Shown here: one piece after another, positions 28,646 through 36,981 of the stretch
How the letters are laid out: every line of letters starts with the position of its first letter
Numbering within the stretch: position 1 is the first letter of the stretch
Source: Methyloligella halotolerans
GTDB lineage: Bacteria; Pseudomonadota; Alphaproteobacteria; Rhizobiales; Methyloligellaceae
Assembly: GCF_001708935.1 (NCBI RefSeq)
Contig: NZ_MASI01000003.1
Span: 161,501 to 225,500, forward strand
Reading direction: 5' to 3'
Length of the DNA: 64,000 bases
Made by a program: the position numbers and the translations under genes
Notes under the pieces: generated by a model
The model's input: the letters and a program-made list of their open reading frames with translations, nothing else
Told to the model about the DNA's origin: nothing
The model's database searches: none

Positions 28646-29038
28646 ATGGTAGCGAACGATCCGAGGGCGCGCAGTCTTCAGCGCATTCTTCTGGCCGAAG
28701 ATGACGAGGACATGCGCCGCTTTCTGGTGAACGCGCTGAACAAAGCCGGGTTCGACGTGGTCGCGTTCGGCAACGGGCTCGAGGCGTATGAGCGTATGAA
28801 GGAGGAGCCCTTCACGCTGCTCCTCACCGACATCGTGATGCCAGAGATGGATGGCATCGAGCTGGCCCGCCGGGCGAATGAGCTCGATCCGGACATCAAG
28901 ATCATGTTCATCACGGGTTTCGCCGCCGTGGCGCTCAACCCCGACAATCAGGCACCGAAAGACGCGAAGATCCTTTCCAAGCCCTTCCATCTGCGCGATC
29001 TGGTGGATGAGGTCGAGCGGATCCTCGAGACGGTCTGA
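28646..29038 (+). CDS. cpdR: Single-domain response regulator CpdR
   Basis: A receiver-only protein of 130 residues. In Caulobacter, unphosphorylated CpdR primes the ClpXP protease to degrade PdeA and other substrates and sends it to the cell pole; phosphorylation through CckA-ChpT turns it off. The match is very strong: RILLAEDDEDMRRFLV, LLLTDIVMPEMDGIELARRA (phospho-acceptor Asp), DIKIMFITGFAAVALNPD and KPFHLRDLVDEVERIL. The ATG at 28646 follows GGGGGAAG; a GTG at 28628 is in frame. The location beside an amidohydrolase and a tRNA-Val is common in related genomes. Confidence 0.93.
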   Translation: MVANDPRARSLQRILLAEDDEDMRRFLVNALNKAGFDVVAFGNGLEAYERMKEEPFTLLLTDIVMPEMDGIELARRANELDPDIKIMFITGFAAVALNPDNQAPKDAKILSKPFHLRDLVDEVERILETV

Positions 29039-29059
29039 GGCATCCGGCCGGCGCGTTGC

Positions 29060-29494
29060 CTACCGGCTGCGAGCCTTGAGGGCGCGCTCGATCCCTTTCG
29101 CGCAATCGTTTGCGAAATTCTGAACCGCTTGTTCGGCCTGTTCCGGCGACGTGCCCGGAGTGGGCTCGAAATCGCCGGTGTAGTTGAAGATGGAATTGCC
29201 ATCGCCGTCGTCGACGATCCTCACGGTGCCGACATAGCCGACGTCGTAGGCGGATTTGAAATTCTTGTTGTCGGTGATGAGGTAGGAGAGGGTCCTCTTC
29301 CTCTCGTCGAAGCTCAGCATCCGTTCCCAAAGGGTCGAGCCGTCGGTGTTGGTGAGGACGCGAACGCGCCCGCCATCTTCGAGAACGCTGCCGAGGCAGC
29401 CGCTGCTCAGGATCGGGAGCAGGTTGAATCCCCCTGCCAGGCTCCAGACCTCATCGGCGGAAAATGGAATCGGGACGTTCACTTCGACATGCAT
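29060..29494 (-). CDS. SRPBCC (START-like) family protein
   Basis: A 144-residue cytoplasmic protein with the START-like fold pattern: N-terminal VEVNVPIPFSADEVWSLAGGFN, successive beta strands (VRVLTNTDGSTLWERML, TLSYLIT, DGNSIFNYTGDFEPTPG) and a long C-terminal helix (QAVQNFANDCAKGIERAL). Such domains bind hydrophobic ligands or act as polyketide cyclases or toxins; no ligand can be assigned. It converges on cpdR 21 bases away. Confidence 0.75.
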   Translation of the reverse strand: MHVEVNVPIPFSADEVWSLAGGFNLLPILSSGCLGSVLEDGGRVRVLTNTDGSTLWERMLSFDERKRTLSYLITDNKNFKSAYDVGYVGTVRIVDDGDGNSIFNYTGDFEPTPGTSPEQAEQAVQNFANDCAKGIERALKARSR

Positions 29495-29694
29495 AAGGCC
29501 TCTCCCCGTCGTCTGTTCGACTGAGACAAGCGTTCAATCGCACGGCACGGGTGTCAAGGCGAAGGCCGTGCGGCAAAGGCGTCAGGACGGGTCTGCCTGC
29601 CGATTTTGGGGTCGAATTCGCGAGGGGCGAAAAGAGCCGGTTGCCTTCGGCACCGTTCAACCGATATAGAAGCCGTCCCGAACCTGTATCGGAC

Positions 29695-29769
<75 letters not shown>

Positions 29770-30067
29770 TTTCCTCACATAAAAAGTCCTCCGGCGTTTC
29801 GAGAGGCCTCGTTCGCGAACATAGATCGCGCGCAGCGGCTCCGCTTGTCGGCCGGCAGCCGCCGGCCAAAGCATAGGGCGTTGCGGCCGCGTGCGCGGAC
29901 ACAAGCGGGAAGGGGTCGCGTGTCGCTATTGCATCCGGCGAACGTAATGCCCGGGAATTGTGTTGAGGCACTGAGGTTTTAGGTGAAACTGGCCGGCCGT
30001 ACGGCTTTTGGGCGATTCGTGGTGGCGGGGGCACCCCTCCGAACCCAGCGATGGAAGGGCAGATCGA

Positions 30068-30921
30068 TTGGCAAGCCGCAGCGAGGGAATCGAGTCACGC
30101 GAAGAGGAGCCGGATGACGGCTCGGCGCGGGAGTTCCTGGTCGGACTCGGCCGTGCGTTCGCGGGCGCCTGATCTTCTCCGTCCCCATGCTCATGACCAT
30201 GGAGATGTGGTGGCTCGGCTTCACCGTCGAGCCGTTCCGCCTCGCCTTGCTGCTCTTCGTTCTGGTGCCGATGCTCACCGGGCTTTCGCGGCTGGGCGGT
30301 TTCCGCAACAACCTGCATATTCTCGACGACGTCGCCGACAGCCTCGTGGCCATCGCGGTGGCCACGATCTCCGCGGTGATCGTGCTCGCGCTGTTCAACC
30401 TCATCACATTGGAGATGCCGGTGCGCGAGGTGATGGGCAAGATCGCGGTGCAGATGTTTCCGGCGGCCATCGGCGCCATCCTGGCGCAGAATCAGCTCGG
30501 CGGCGGGGTACGCGACAAGATGGAGGAGGTGGAATCGTCCTATTGGGGCGAGCTCTTGATCCTCGCCGTCGGCGCTCTCTTTCTATCGCTGAATATCGCG
30601 CCGACGGAGGAGGTGGAACTGATCGCCTACCAGATGTCTGTCTGGCATGTGGTCATCATCGTGGTGCTTTCGATCGCTCTGCTCCACGCCATCGTCTACA
30701 TGGTCGAATTCACCGGCACCGAAGTCCGGGTCGAGTCGTTCCTCAGCGTCTTCGTGCGGTTCACGGTGGTGGGTTACGCCGTGGTCGCCCTGGTCAATCT
30801 CTATCTTCTATGGACCTTCGGCCGGACCGACGGGCTTTCGCTCCATGAGATCATGAGCCTCGTCGCCGTCATCAGCTTTCCAGGCGCGATCGGCGCCGCA
30901 TTTGCACGGTTGATCCTCTAA
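30068..30921 (+). CDS. TIGR02587 family integral membrane protein, one frameshift
   Basis: About 284 residues after correction, with seven or eight hydrophobic helices (MTMEMWWLGFTVEPFRLALL, LLFVLVPMLTGLSRLGGF, LVAIAVATISAVIVLALF and others). Function unknown. The N-terminus (SREEEPDDGSAREFLVGLG) lies in another frame from a TTG at 30068 that has GGAAGG nine bases before it. One C is missing at about 30170 (GGCGCC-TGATC for GGCGCC-CTGATC). If the deletion is real, translation could only begin inside, at 30187. The stop overlaps the TIGR02588 start by one base. Confidence 0.75.
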
Positions 30922-31346
30922 TGGCTCGCAAGCAATCCGCAACCAAGCAGCCCGCTACGCAGCAGCCCACCGGAACGTCCTATCTGGAATGGGCGGTCGC
31001 GGCGGTCGGGACTGTGCTGGTCGCCGCCGCCATCGCCTATCTCGTCTGGTACGGCATCGCCCGTCCGGACGGTCCGCCCGAGCTTGCGATCCGGCAGCTG
31101 TCGGAGATCCAAAAGATCAGGGACGGCTATTTGGTGGAGGTCGAGGTCGAGAATTACGGGCATTCGACGGCGGCTGCCGTGGAGATCTCCGGGACCCTGG
31201 AGCAGGGCGGCACGGATGTGGAGGACAGCAGCGCGACGATCGACTACGTGCCGCAACAATCGACGCGCCAAGCCTTCTTCCAGTTCAGCGAGAACCCGGC
31301 CGACTACACGCTGAAGCTCCGCGTGAAAGGCATGGCCAAGCCCTAG
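30921..31346 (+). CDS. TIGR02588 family protein
   Basis: A 141-residue protein: a Gln/Thr-rich cytosolic N-terminus, one helix (about 27-48, AVAAVGTVLVAAAIAYLVWYG) and an extracytoplasmic beta-sandwich-like domain (LVEVEVENYGHSTAAAVEISGTL). The domain has a fibronectin/CARDB-like look. TIGR02587 and TIGR02588 genes occur as a pair in many alphaproteobacteria; here TAATG overlap couples them. No function is known for either. Confidence 0.75.
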   Translation: MARKQSATKQPATQQPTGTSYLEWAVAAVGTVLVAAAIAYLVWYGIARPDGPPELAIRQLSEIQKIRDGYLVEVEVENYGHSTAAAVEISGTLEQGGTDVEDSSATIDYVPQQSTRQAFFQFSENPADYTLKLRVKGMAKP

Positions 31347-31371
31347 GGCCGACCATGCGCAATCTCCGGGT

Positions 31372-31791
31372 CTACGCGCGCCACGTCGCCTTGAAAGAAG
31401 AGTAGACGAAGGTCGCCGACCAGGTCAGGGCCATGAAGCCCGCAAGGCCCTCGAAGACGCTGATCAGCCGGAGGTCGCCCTGGGGCGTCGCATCGGCGAA
31501 GCCGAGGGTCGTGTAGGCGGAACTCGAGAAATAGAGCAGGTCGATCGCATCGGCGTCCGCCTTGGCGAAATGTCCCCAGCCGCCCTGGTCGATCAGCAGG
31601 GCGAGCAGCAGCGCGTAGCCGACGATATGGAGAAGATGGGCGCTTACCAAGAGCATGAGCATCAGAAGCGAGCGCCGGTGATTGTCGGCATCGTCGCTCG
31701 GGGTGATGGCCGCCAAGCCCCACAGGGTCCAGTAATGCGCCGACAGGACCACCACTAAAGCTCCGATGGCGACGATGACCGTTACCCACAT
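31372..31791 (-). CDS. Two-pore-helix ion channel family protein
   Basis: A 139-residue membrane protein with four hydrophobic segments. The last third has the Ion_trans_2 layout: helix (LMLMLLVSAHLLHIVGYALLLALL), pore region SSSAYTTLGFADATPQGDLR and a final helix (LAGFMALTWSATFVYSSF). The filter reads TTLGFAD in place of the potassium-channel TVGYGD, so selectivity may differ. No regulatory domain is attached. It converges on the TIGR02588 gene. Confidence 0.75.
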   Translation of the reverse strand: MWVTVIVAIGALVVVLSAHYWTLWGLAAITPSDDADNHRRSLLMLMLLVSAHLLHIVGYALLLALLIDQGGWGHFAKADADAIDLLYFSSSAYTTLGFADATPQGDLRLISVFEGLAGFMALTWSATFVYSSFKATWRA

Positions 31792-32052
31792 AATGCCTCT
31801 CGCTGACTTCCGTGTTTCTCCATGACCAAAGGGGACGGAACACCGTTGCGGCGGTGCCCCGGACCCTGAACGAGGTCCCGGCCTGGTTGTTCCAAGGCCG
31901 AAAAGACGACCGCCTGAGCCGAAAAGCCGCCGATTGGCCAGCCTGACCCGTTGACAGGGCGGGCCGGGCTTTTTATGTTCCGCCGCTCAAGCGCCGGGCG
32001 AAGAGCCTTCGGCGCTTTTCCTATTGTTCAAAACCGCGGACTGCTTCGGGTC

Positions 32053-32178
32053 ATGAAGATCAAGAATTCCATCCGATCCTTGCGTAAGCGCCACCGGGCC
32101 AATCGTGTGGTGCGCCGCCGCGGCCGCCTGTACGTGATCAACAAGATCAACCGGCGGTTCAAAGCGCGCCAGGGCTAG
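32053..32178 (+). CDS. rpmJ: 50S ribosomal protein bL36
   Basis: A 41-residue, strongly basic protein, [18 protein letters not shown] onward, ending [10 protein letters not shown]. It is the C-minus type of bL36, lacking the zinc-binding cysteines, as is usual in alphaproteobacteria. The frame is open upstream, but only the ATG at 32053 gives the conserved N-terminus. It stands alone, away from the main ribosomal operons. Confidence 0.93.
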   Translation: MKIKNSIRSLRKRHRANRVVRRRGRLYVINKINRRFKARQG

Positions 32179-32314
32179 AGCGCGTCCACAGCTTTTCCCG
32201 ACCAGACAATTCGCTGCTCGGCTAAGGCTTTGAGCGCGATGCTTCGCATGTGCGTTGGAGTGTCGTCAGATTTTGCTTTGACGGACTCCGGCGCGCAAGC
32301 CTACGCTATCGCTC

Positions 32315-33223
32315 ATGGGCATTTGTAGGTGGGGGGCGCCGCTCTCCTGGGTGGCTCTCCAGGGCACTATTGCCGGTTTCGTATCGCTGGGGTGCATCGC
32401 CGCCGCCGGTCCAGCCAACGCGGTCTCCGCGCCGGCTCTTCGATCTCCCGACATTCAAGCTTCAACGTCTTCGCCGCGCCGGATCAATGTGACGCCGGGG
32501 CCGCTCGCCGTGCTCGGTCCGGGGGAACCCGGCTGGGGGGTGGAGGAAGCGCCGGTCGCCGAACGCAGCGCCGACGATCCCCTCATGCCGACACCCGACC
32601 GCGCACCCTTTCCGGTTCCCGGAGCGGAAGCAGGACAACCGCCTGGACCAGGGCGGGGCGGCTTGCCCGGTGCCGGACCGTCCGCCTCGGGCGGGCCTGG
32701 CGGTATCGATACCGACGCCGTCTTCGCGAACCCGCAGGCGCGCGCGCAGATGCTGGATCAGCTTTACGATGCGCTGAGCAACAGTCCGGACGCCCAGGCC
32801 GCATCGCGGGTACAGGACGCCATCAAGACGATCTGGCAGCGCACGGGCAGCCCGACAGTCGATCTCCTGCTGCAGCGGGCCATGACGATCGGACAGGAGG
32901 GCGATTACGAGCTTTCGCTGGAGATCCTCAACGCCGCCATCTCGCTCTCGCCCGATACGGCGGAGACCTGGCATCAGCGGGCCATGGTCCATTTCCTGCG
33001 GGAAGAGAACTCCAAGGCGTTGTCCGATCTGCGGCGTACGCTCGCTCTGGACCCTAAGCATTACGAGGCCATCGTCGGCCTGGGCCGTGTGCTGGAGCAT
33101 CTCGGCCAGAAGGAGTCGGCGCTCGCCGTGTATCGGCGGGCTCTCCAGGTCAATCCTTATCTCGAAGCGGCACGACTTGCGGTTGAGGACCTCTCCCGCG
33201 AGATCGAGGGGCAGGATATCTGA
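32315..33223 (+). CDS. Secreted tetratricopeptide-repeat protein
   Basis: A protein of 302 residues. Signal peptide about 1-38 (ALQGTIAGFVSLGCIAAAGPANAV), then a Pro/Gly-rich linker to about 130 and three or more TPR units (about 165-290, e.g. LEILNAAISLSPDTAETWHQ and KALSDLRRTLALDPKHYEAI). Probably a periplasmic scaffold protein. Similar small TPR proteins are widespread in Hyphomicrobiales; no specific partner can be named. Confidence 0.78.
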   Translation: MGICRWGAPLSWVALQGTIAGFVSLGCIAAAGPANAVSAPALRSPDIQASTSSPRRINVTPGPLAVLGPGEPGWGVEEAPVAERSADDPLMPTPDRAPFPVPGAEAGQPPGPGRGGLPGAGPSASGGPGGIDTDAVFANPQARAQMLDQLYDALSNSPDAQAASRVQDAIKTIWQRTGSPTVDLLLQRAMTIGQEGDYELSLEILNAAISLSPDTAETWHQRAMVHFLREENSKALSDLRRTLALDPKHYEAIVGLGRVLEHLGQKESALAVYRRALQVNPYLEAARLAVEDLSREIEGQDI

Positions 33224-33367
33224 TCCCGGCTGCCGGGCACGCCTCCCTGCCACGCCAAGTCCGGCTAACATCCCGTCACACTTGCAAATTCACCGCCTAA
33301 AATCCGGGCGCAATTGCTTGCTTTGTAGACAAGTTATGCCTAACGGCGCTGCAATTCCTGGTTCCTA

Positions 33368-33404
33368 TTGACATGTTGAGGAATGTCAGGAAATAATATT
33401 TCCT
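33368..33404 (+). promoter_or_regulatory. Promoter with two overlapping dyads upstream of the permease operon
   Basis: TTGACA (33368-33373, perfect -35), 18-nt spacer, AATAAT (33392-33397, five of six to consensus). A dyad TGACAT-N8-ATGTCA (33369-33388) covers the -35, and AGGAAAT-AAT-ATTTCCT (33388-33404) covers the -10 and the start point. The arms are perfect in both. This is the arrangement of a repressor operator. The first gene starts 53 bases further on with a GGGAGGAAA ribosome site. Confidence 0.65.
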
Positions 33405-33457
33405 CCTGGGAAAGCTAAAAATAAATCGCCTGGGAGCGCACCAAGGGAGGAAATACC

Positions 33458-33778
33458 ATGAGCCGCACCACATCGGAGCGGATCGATACCCTATTCAGGA
33501 TCGACAAGATATGTGCCATTGGCTTCGTCGTCGTTCTGTGGGCATCGGTCATCTACGTGTTCGTGTCCGTCTCGCCATTCGTTGACGACATGAACGTCAA
33601 GATCGCAATCGGCGCCGCCGGCGCCGCTGTGCTGATCTTCAATACCGCCTCGATCTTCGCGATGCTTCGGCACTACGCCGATGACAAGGAAGACATCTAC
33701 GGCATCGACATCCGCCACAAAGACGCTCTCGTCGCTCTCAAGAAGAGCGGCCGTCTCGACCGTCAGCTCGCGGAGTAA
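33458..33778 (+). CDS. Small membrane protein 1 of the permease operon
   Basis: A protein of 106 residues with two helices (about 19-39 AIGFVVVLWASVIYVFVSV; 48-69 IAIGAAGAAVLIFNTASIFAML) and a charged cytosolic tail with DKEDIYGIDIRHKD. No family is recognised. It opens a tightly spaced run: the next genes start 5, 10 and -4 bases after the preceding stops. The strong GGGAGGAAA ribosome site suggests efficient translation. Confidence 0.75.
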   Translation: MSRTTSERIDTLFRIDKICAIGFVVVLWASVIYVFVSVSPFVDDMNVKIAIGAAGAAVLIFNTASIFAMLRHYADDKEDIYGIDIRHKDALVALKKSGRLDRQLAE

Positions 33779-33783
33779 TCACA

Positions 33784-34179
33784 ATGGCAAAAGCATATCT
33801 TCCGCCGAAGCAGACAGGCATCGGCCAATTCGTCGACTCCATCTTTCTGATCGTCCTGGTCTACGGGTGCTTGATGCTCCCGCTGCTGTTCAATTTCGGC
33901 GGTGGCGAAAGCGCGGCCGAGGCGCCGGCTGAAAAGACCGAGATCACCTGGCAATCGCTTCAGCAGAACGAAGTGATGCAAGCGCAATGGGAAAAGCTGG
34001 GCTACAGCCCGGAGGAGGCCGCGGAGCTCATCAACGCACGCTTCGATTACTCCATCGAGCCGATCTCGCTGGGCGTCACAGCCCTCGTGATCCTCGGCTA
34101 TTTCCTGTTCGTCCTGAAATACTCCGAGAAGGAGTACCGGGACGTCATCGCCGAGCGCTTCGGCCGGACACAGAAATAG
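33784..34179 (+). CDS. Small membrane protein 2 of the permease operon
   Basis: A 131-residue protein with two helices (about 17-37 DSIFLIVLVYGCLMLPLLF; 95-113 LGVTALVILGYFLFVLKYSE) separated by a periplasmic or cytosolic domain of about 55 residues rich in Glu, with AQWEKLGYSPEEAAELINA. The C-terminus is basic. Not recognised as any known family. Position between two other small membrane genes and directly upstream of the permease suggests a shared complex. Confidence 0.72.
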   Translation: MAKAYLPPKQTGIGQFVDSIFLIVLVYGCLMLPLLFNFGGGESAAEAPAEKTEITWQSLQQNEVMQAQWEKLGYSPEEAAELINARFDYSIEPISLGVTALVILGYFLFVLKYSEKEYRDVIAERFGRTQK

Positions 34180-34189
34180 GGGGGATGAA

Positions 34190-34372
34190 ATGAGTATTTG
34201 GACAATCGCCAGCTACGCGGCCTGGGCCATCTCCGCCCTGCTGCTCGGCTGGATGCTATTCGATCTCATCCGGGTCGGCGCGGTCTACGGCGAAGACTTC
34301 CTGATGAGTGCCCGCGAGGGCGAGGACGAACTTCTGCAGGAAGCGGAAGAAGAGGAAGGGGGCCGTAAATGA
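34190..34372 (+). CDS. Small membrane protein 3 of the permease operon
   Basis: A 60-residue protein with one helix (about 8-28, YAAWAISALLLGWMLFDLI) and a strongly acidic C-terminal tail containing ELLQEAEEEEGG. It has a GGGGGGA ribosome site. Its TGA overlaps the ATG of the permease (ATGA), so the two are translationally coupled. A one-helix acidic protein of this size is typical of transporter accessory subunits; that is inference. Confidence 0.7.
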   Translation: MSIWTIASYAAWAISALLLGWMLFDLIRVGAVYGEDFLMSAREGEDELLQEAEEEEGGRK

Positions 34373-35763
34373 GCACGGCAGCTACAGCTGAATCCGGGAA
34401 GGATCGCCTCTTTCTCCTCAAGGTACTCGGCCCCATCCATGTGTGGGCGCTGGGTGTCGGTATCGTTCTGGTCGGCGAGTATATGGGCTGGAACTTCTCT
34501 GTCGCGAAGGGCGGGGCGCTCGGCTCGCTGATCGCCTGCTGGGTCATCGGACTGCTTTACACCTGCGTCGCGATGATCGACTCCGAAGTCACCTCGACGG
34601 TGGCGGCGGCCGGCGGTCAGTACACCCAAGCCAAGCACATCATCGGGCCGCTGATGGCCTTCAATGTGGGTCTGTATCTGGTGATGGCCTACACCATGCT
34701 GGAGGCGGCGGATGCGCTGATCGTGGGCGACCTGCTCACACAGCTCGCCGAGGAAAGCGGGGTGACGGACTTCAACGCTCAAGCGTTCGTGGTTCTGACA
34801 ATCGCCATCCTGGCCTTCATGAACTATCGCGGCGTGTTGATGACCCTCTCGGTCAACTTCCTGATCACCGCGGTGGCGTTCATCGCGATCATTGTGATGT
34901 TCTTCGGCATTTCGCCGTGGAACGAAGGGGTGACGATCTTCCATGGGGATCTGCTGACAGGGCTTCCCTACGGCTGGATCGGCGTGGTCGCCGCTCTGCA
35001 GTTTGGCATGTGGTACTACCTCGGTATCGAGGGCACCTGCCAGGCTGCGGAGGAAGTGCGCAGCGCGGGACGTTCGATCCCGCTCGGCACGATGTGCGGC
35101 ATGATCACCCTTCTGATCGCGGCCTCGCTCACCTGGTTCATGGCCTCCGGCCTGCTGCCTTGGGAGTATCTCGGCCAGGCGATGGTGCCGCTCTACGACA
35201 CCGCCCGCATGACCGGCAGCCCGATGCTTCAGACGCTGCTCTTCGTGGGCACGCTGTTTGCAGCGGTCGCTTCGGCCAATGGCTGCATCAACGACGCGTC
35301 GCGCGCCTGGTTCTCCATGGGCCGTGACCGCTACATGCCGACTTGGTTCGGTGCGGTGCATCCGCGCTACCGCACGCCGTTCCGGTCCATCGTGTTCCTG
35401 ATCCCGATCGCGGTGTCCTTCGCGTTCACCGGACTTCTGGACCAGGTGATCACCTTCTCGATCCTGTCGGGTCTGCTGGGCTACACGTTCATGTCCATCA
35501 ACGTGATCAAGTTCCGGCGGAAATGGCCCCTCGGGGTTATCGACCGCGGCTACGTCCATCCGTTCCATCCGCTACCGGCGCTGATGTTGCTGACGCTTTG
35601 CACGGCAACCTACTTCGCCACGTATCTCGGATACGGACCGCAGCTTCTGTCGATCATGGTGTTCTACATCATCGCGTCCATCTGGTTCGCACTGCACCGC
35701 TACAAGTACGTGGCGCGTGGCGACCAGTTCACGATGACGTGGCCACGTCCGGCGGGGTACTAA
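34369..35763 (+). CDS. APC-superfamily amino acid/amine permease
   Basis: A 464-residue protein with about twelve membrane helices. The opening helix has the APC pattern HVWALGVGIVLVGEYMGWNF, with the substrate-site glycines in helix 1, and the conserved YYLGIEGTCQAAEEVRSAGRSIPLG loop after helix 6. It is closest in feel to the ethanolamine/amino acid (EAT) branch, but no ammonia-lyase or catabolic gene is nearby, so the substrate is open. Unusually, three small membrane proteins precede it in the same operon. Confidence 0.82.
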   Translation: MSTAATAESGKDRLFLLKVLGPIHVWALGVGIVLVGEYMGWNFSVAKGGALGSLIACWVIGLLYTCVAMIDSEVTSTVAAAGGQYTQAKHIIGPLMAFNVGLYLVMAYTMLEAADALIVGDLLTQLAEESGVTDFNAQAFVVLTIAILAFMNYRGVLMTLSVNFLITAVAFIAIIVMFFGISPWNEGVTIFHGDLLTGLPYGWIGVVAALQFGMWYYLGIEGTCQAAEEVRSAGRSIPLGTMCGMITLLIAASLTWFMASGLLPWEYLGQAMVPLYDTARMTGSPMLQTLLFVGTLFAAVASANGCINDASRAWFSMGRDRYMPTWFGAVHPRYRTPFRSIVFLIPIAVSFAFTGLLDQVITFSILSGLLGYTFMSINVIKFRRKWPLGVIDRGYVHPFHPLPALMLLTLCTATYFATYLGYGPQLLSIMVFYIIASIWFALHRYKYVARGDQFTMTWPRPAGY

Positions 35764-35793
35764 CGGCGAACCCCGCTGGATTTCCGGCGGCGG

Positions 35794-35830
35794 CCGCTTT
35801 TCCTCCAAGCCCTTCCAGGGGGAAAAGCGG
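35794..35830 (+). promoter_or_regulatory. Intercistronic hairpin after the permease gene
   Basis: CCGCTTTTCC (35794-35803) pairs perfectly with GGAAAAGCGG (35821-35830), with a 17-nt loop, in the 112-base gap before the next gene. There is no T-tract, so it may be an mRNA-stability or processing element that sets the ratio of permease to downstream genes. Confidence 0.5.
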
Positions 35831-35875
35831 TTCGCCTGCCGGGTTTCCGGCGAACGACACCATGGGTGGTCCCAG

Positions 35876-36625
35876 ATGGCTTATTTGATTGCAGCTTTGA
35901 TGGTGGCGGTCCTCGCCTGGATCCATGTCCGCGAGAAGCGGGCGACGGGGCAGCGGCGAAGCGCGACCTTGAACGATTGCGCCGAGGTTCTCGCGGGGGA
36001 GGTCCGGGGCCGGTATCAGCAGGACGGATTTCCGGTCCTCACCGGTCAATATGCGGGCAAGGATGCGGTGCTGCGTGCAACCGTCGACACGCTGATCCCC
36101 CGGAAGCTTCCATCGCTCTGGCTTGAGGTCTCCATCCTCACGCCGATCCCATACACCGCGCGGCTGAGCTATCTGCTGCGGCCGGTGAACACGGAATTCT
36201 TTTCGCCCTCTTCCCGGCTCGCAAGGCGGCTGGACATCCCGGCGGACTGGCCGCAAGAGGCGGCCATGCTCCGGACCGACGAGGAGGGCACTGTGCCCTC
36301 CCTGAAGGCGCTCGCGGGGCCGCTGCGGCAGCTCTGCGCCGACCGCCGGGTCAAGGAGGTGGTGGTGACACCGCGGGGCGTCCGCATCATCTATCTGGCC
36401 GACGAGGGTGAGCGAGGAACGTATCTCCTGCTGCGCCAGGCCCGGTTCGATCCCGAACCGATCGACGGGGCGTTGGCGAGATCGCTGCTTGAAAGTGCGC
36501 TCGGACTTGCGGAAACCCTGTGTGCGGCCCAGCAGCAGGCCCCTTCGAAGCCAGACCTCCGAGTGATCCGTACGAACGGACGGAAAGGACGTTATGAGCA
36601 AGAAAGCATCGCCCTCGAAGCCTGA
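35876..36625 (+). CDS. Uncharacterised membrane-anchored protein downstream of the permease
   Basis: A 249-residue protein with one N-terminal helix (about 2-18, AYLIAALMVAVLAWIHV) and a soluble mixed alpha/beta domain. Recognisable segments are LWLEVSILTPIPYTARLSYLL and RVKEVVVTPRGVRIIYLAD. I do not recognise a family. It is on the same strand as the permease operon after a 112-base gap with a hairpin, and overlaps the following gene by 32 bases. Confidence 0.65.
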   Translation: MAYLIAALMVAVLAWIHVREKRATGQRRSATLNDCAEVLAGEVRGRYQQDGFPVLTGQYAGKDAVLRATVDTLIPRKLPSLWLEVSILTPIPYTARLSYLLRPVNTEFFSPSSRLARRLDIPADWPQEAAMLRTDEEGTVPSLKALAGPLRQLCADRRVKEVVVTPRGVRIIYLADEGERGTYLLLRQARFDPEPIDGALARSLLESALGLAETLCAAQQQAPSKPDLRVIRTNGRKGRYEQESIALEA

Positions 36626-36935
36626 GAAGGTTTCGATGCCTCTGCATCCCTATCTCGTGATGGCGGTGGCTATCGTGCTGCCGGGCGTCGGACAGCTTCT
36701 GAACAACCAGCAGCAGCGCGCCCTCGTCTTCCTGTTCTTCATGATCCTGCTGGGCATGGTCACCATGCATACGGCGTCGCCGGACGCGTCGTTCATCGGC
36801 CGCTATGCGGGCGGCTTGGCGATCTATTCGCTGTCGGTGCTGGATGCCTATCGCTGGGCACGGCTTCGCTGGGAGATCGCGCGGAAAGAGCAGCGCGATC
36901 GCGCACCGGACGCGTCGGCTCAGACGGCGGCGTAG
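36594..36935 (+). CDS. Small multi-helix membrane protein (TM2-like)
   Basis: A 113-residue protein with three short hydrophobic stretches (about 20-35 PYLVMAVAIVLPGVGQLLN, 42-57, 69-85). The LPGVGQLLNNQQQRAL turn resembles the PG-x-GQ-x-YNG hairpin of TM2-type domains. The basic C-terminus is cytosolic. Its start lies inside the end of the preceding gene, so translation is coupled. Function unknown. It ends the operon; a short GC-rich inverted repeat follows before the convergent pyk. Confidence 0.65.
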   Translation: MSKKASPSKPEKVSMPLHPYLVMAVAIVLPGVGQLLNNQQQRALVFLFFMILLGMVTMHTASPDASFIGRYAGGLAIYSLSVLDAYRWARLRWEIARKEQRDRAPDASAQTAA

Positions 36936-36981
36936 TTTCTAGCGTCTCGAAAGGCGCTAACCGGTCGTCGTCGCCGGCCGG

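Noticed and set aside
33290..33370. Sigma-54 promoter upstream of the permease operon
   Set aside because: No GG-N10-GC pair with a proper context was found; a sigma-70-type TTGACA promoter fits better.
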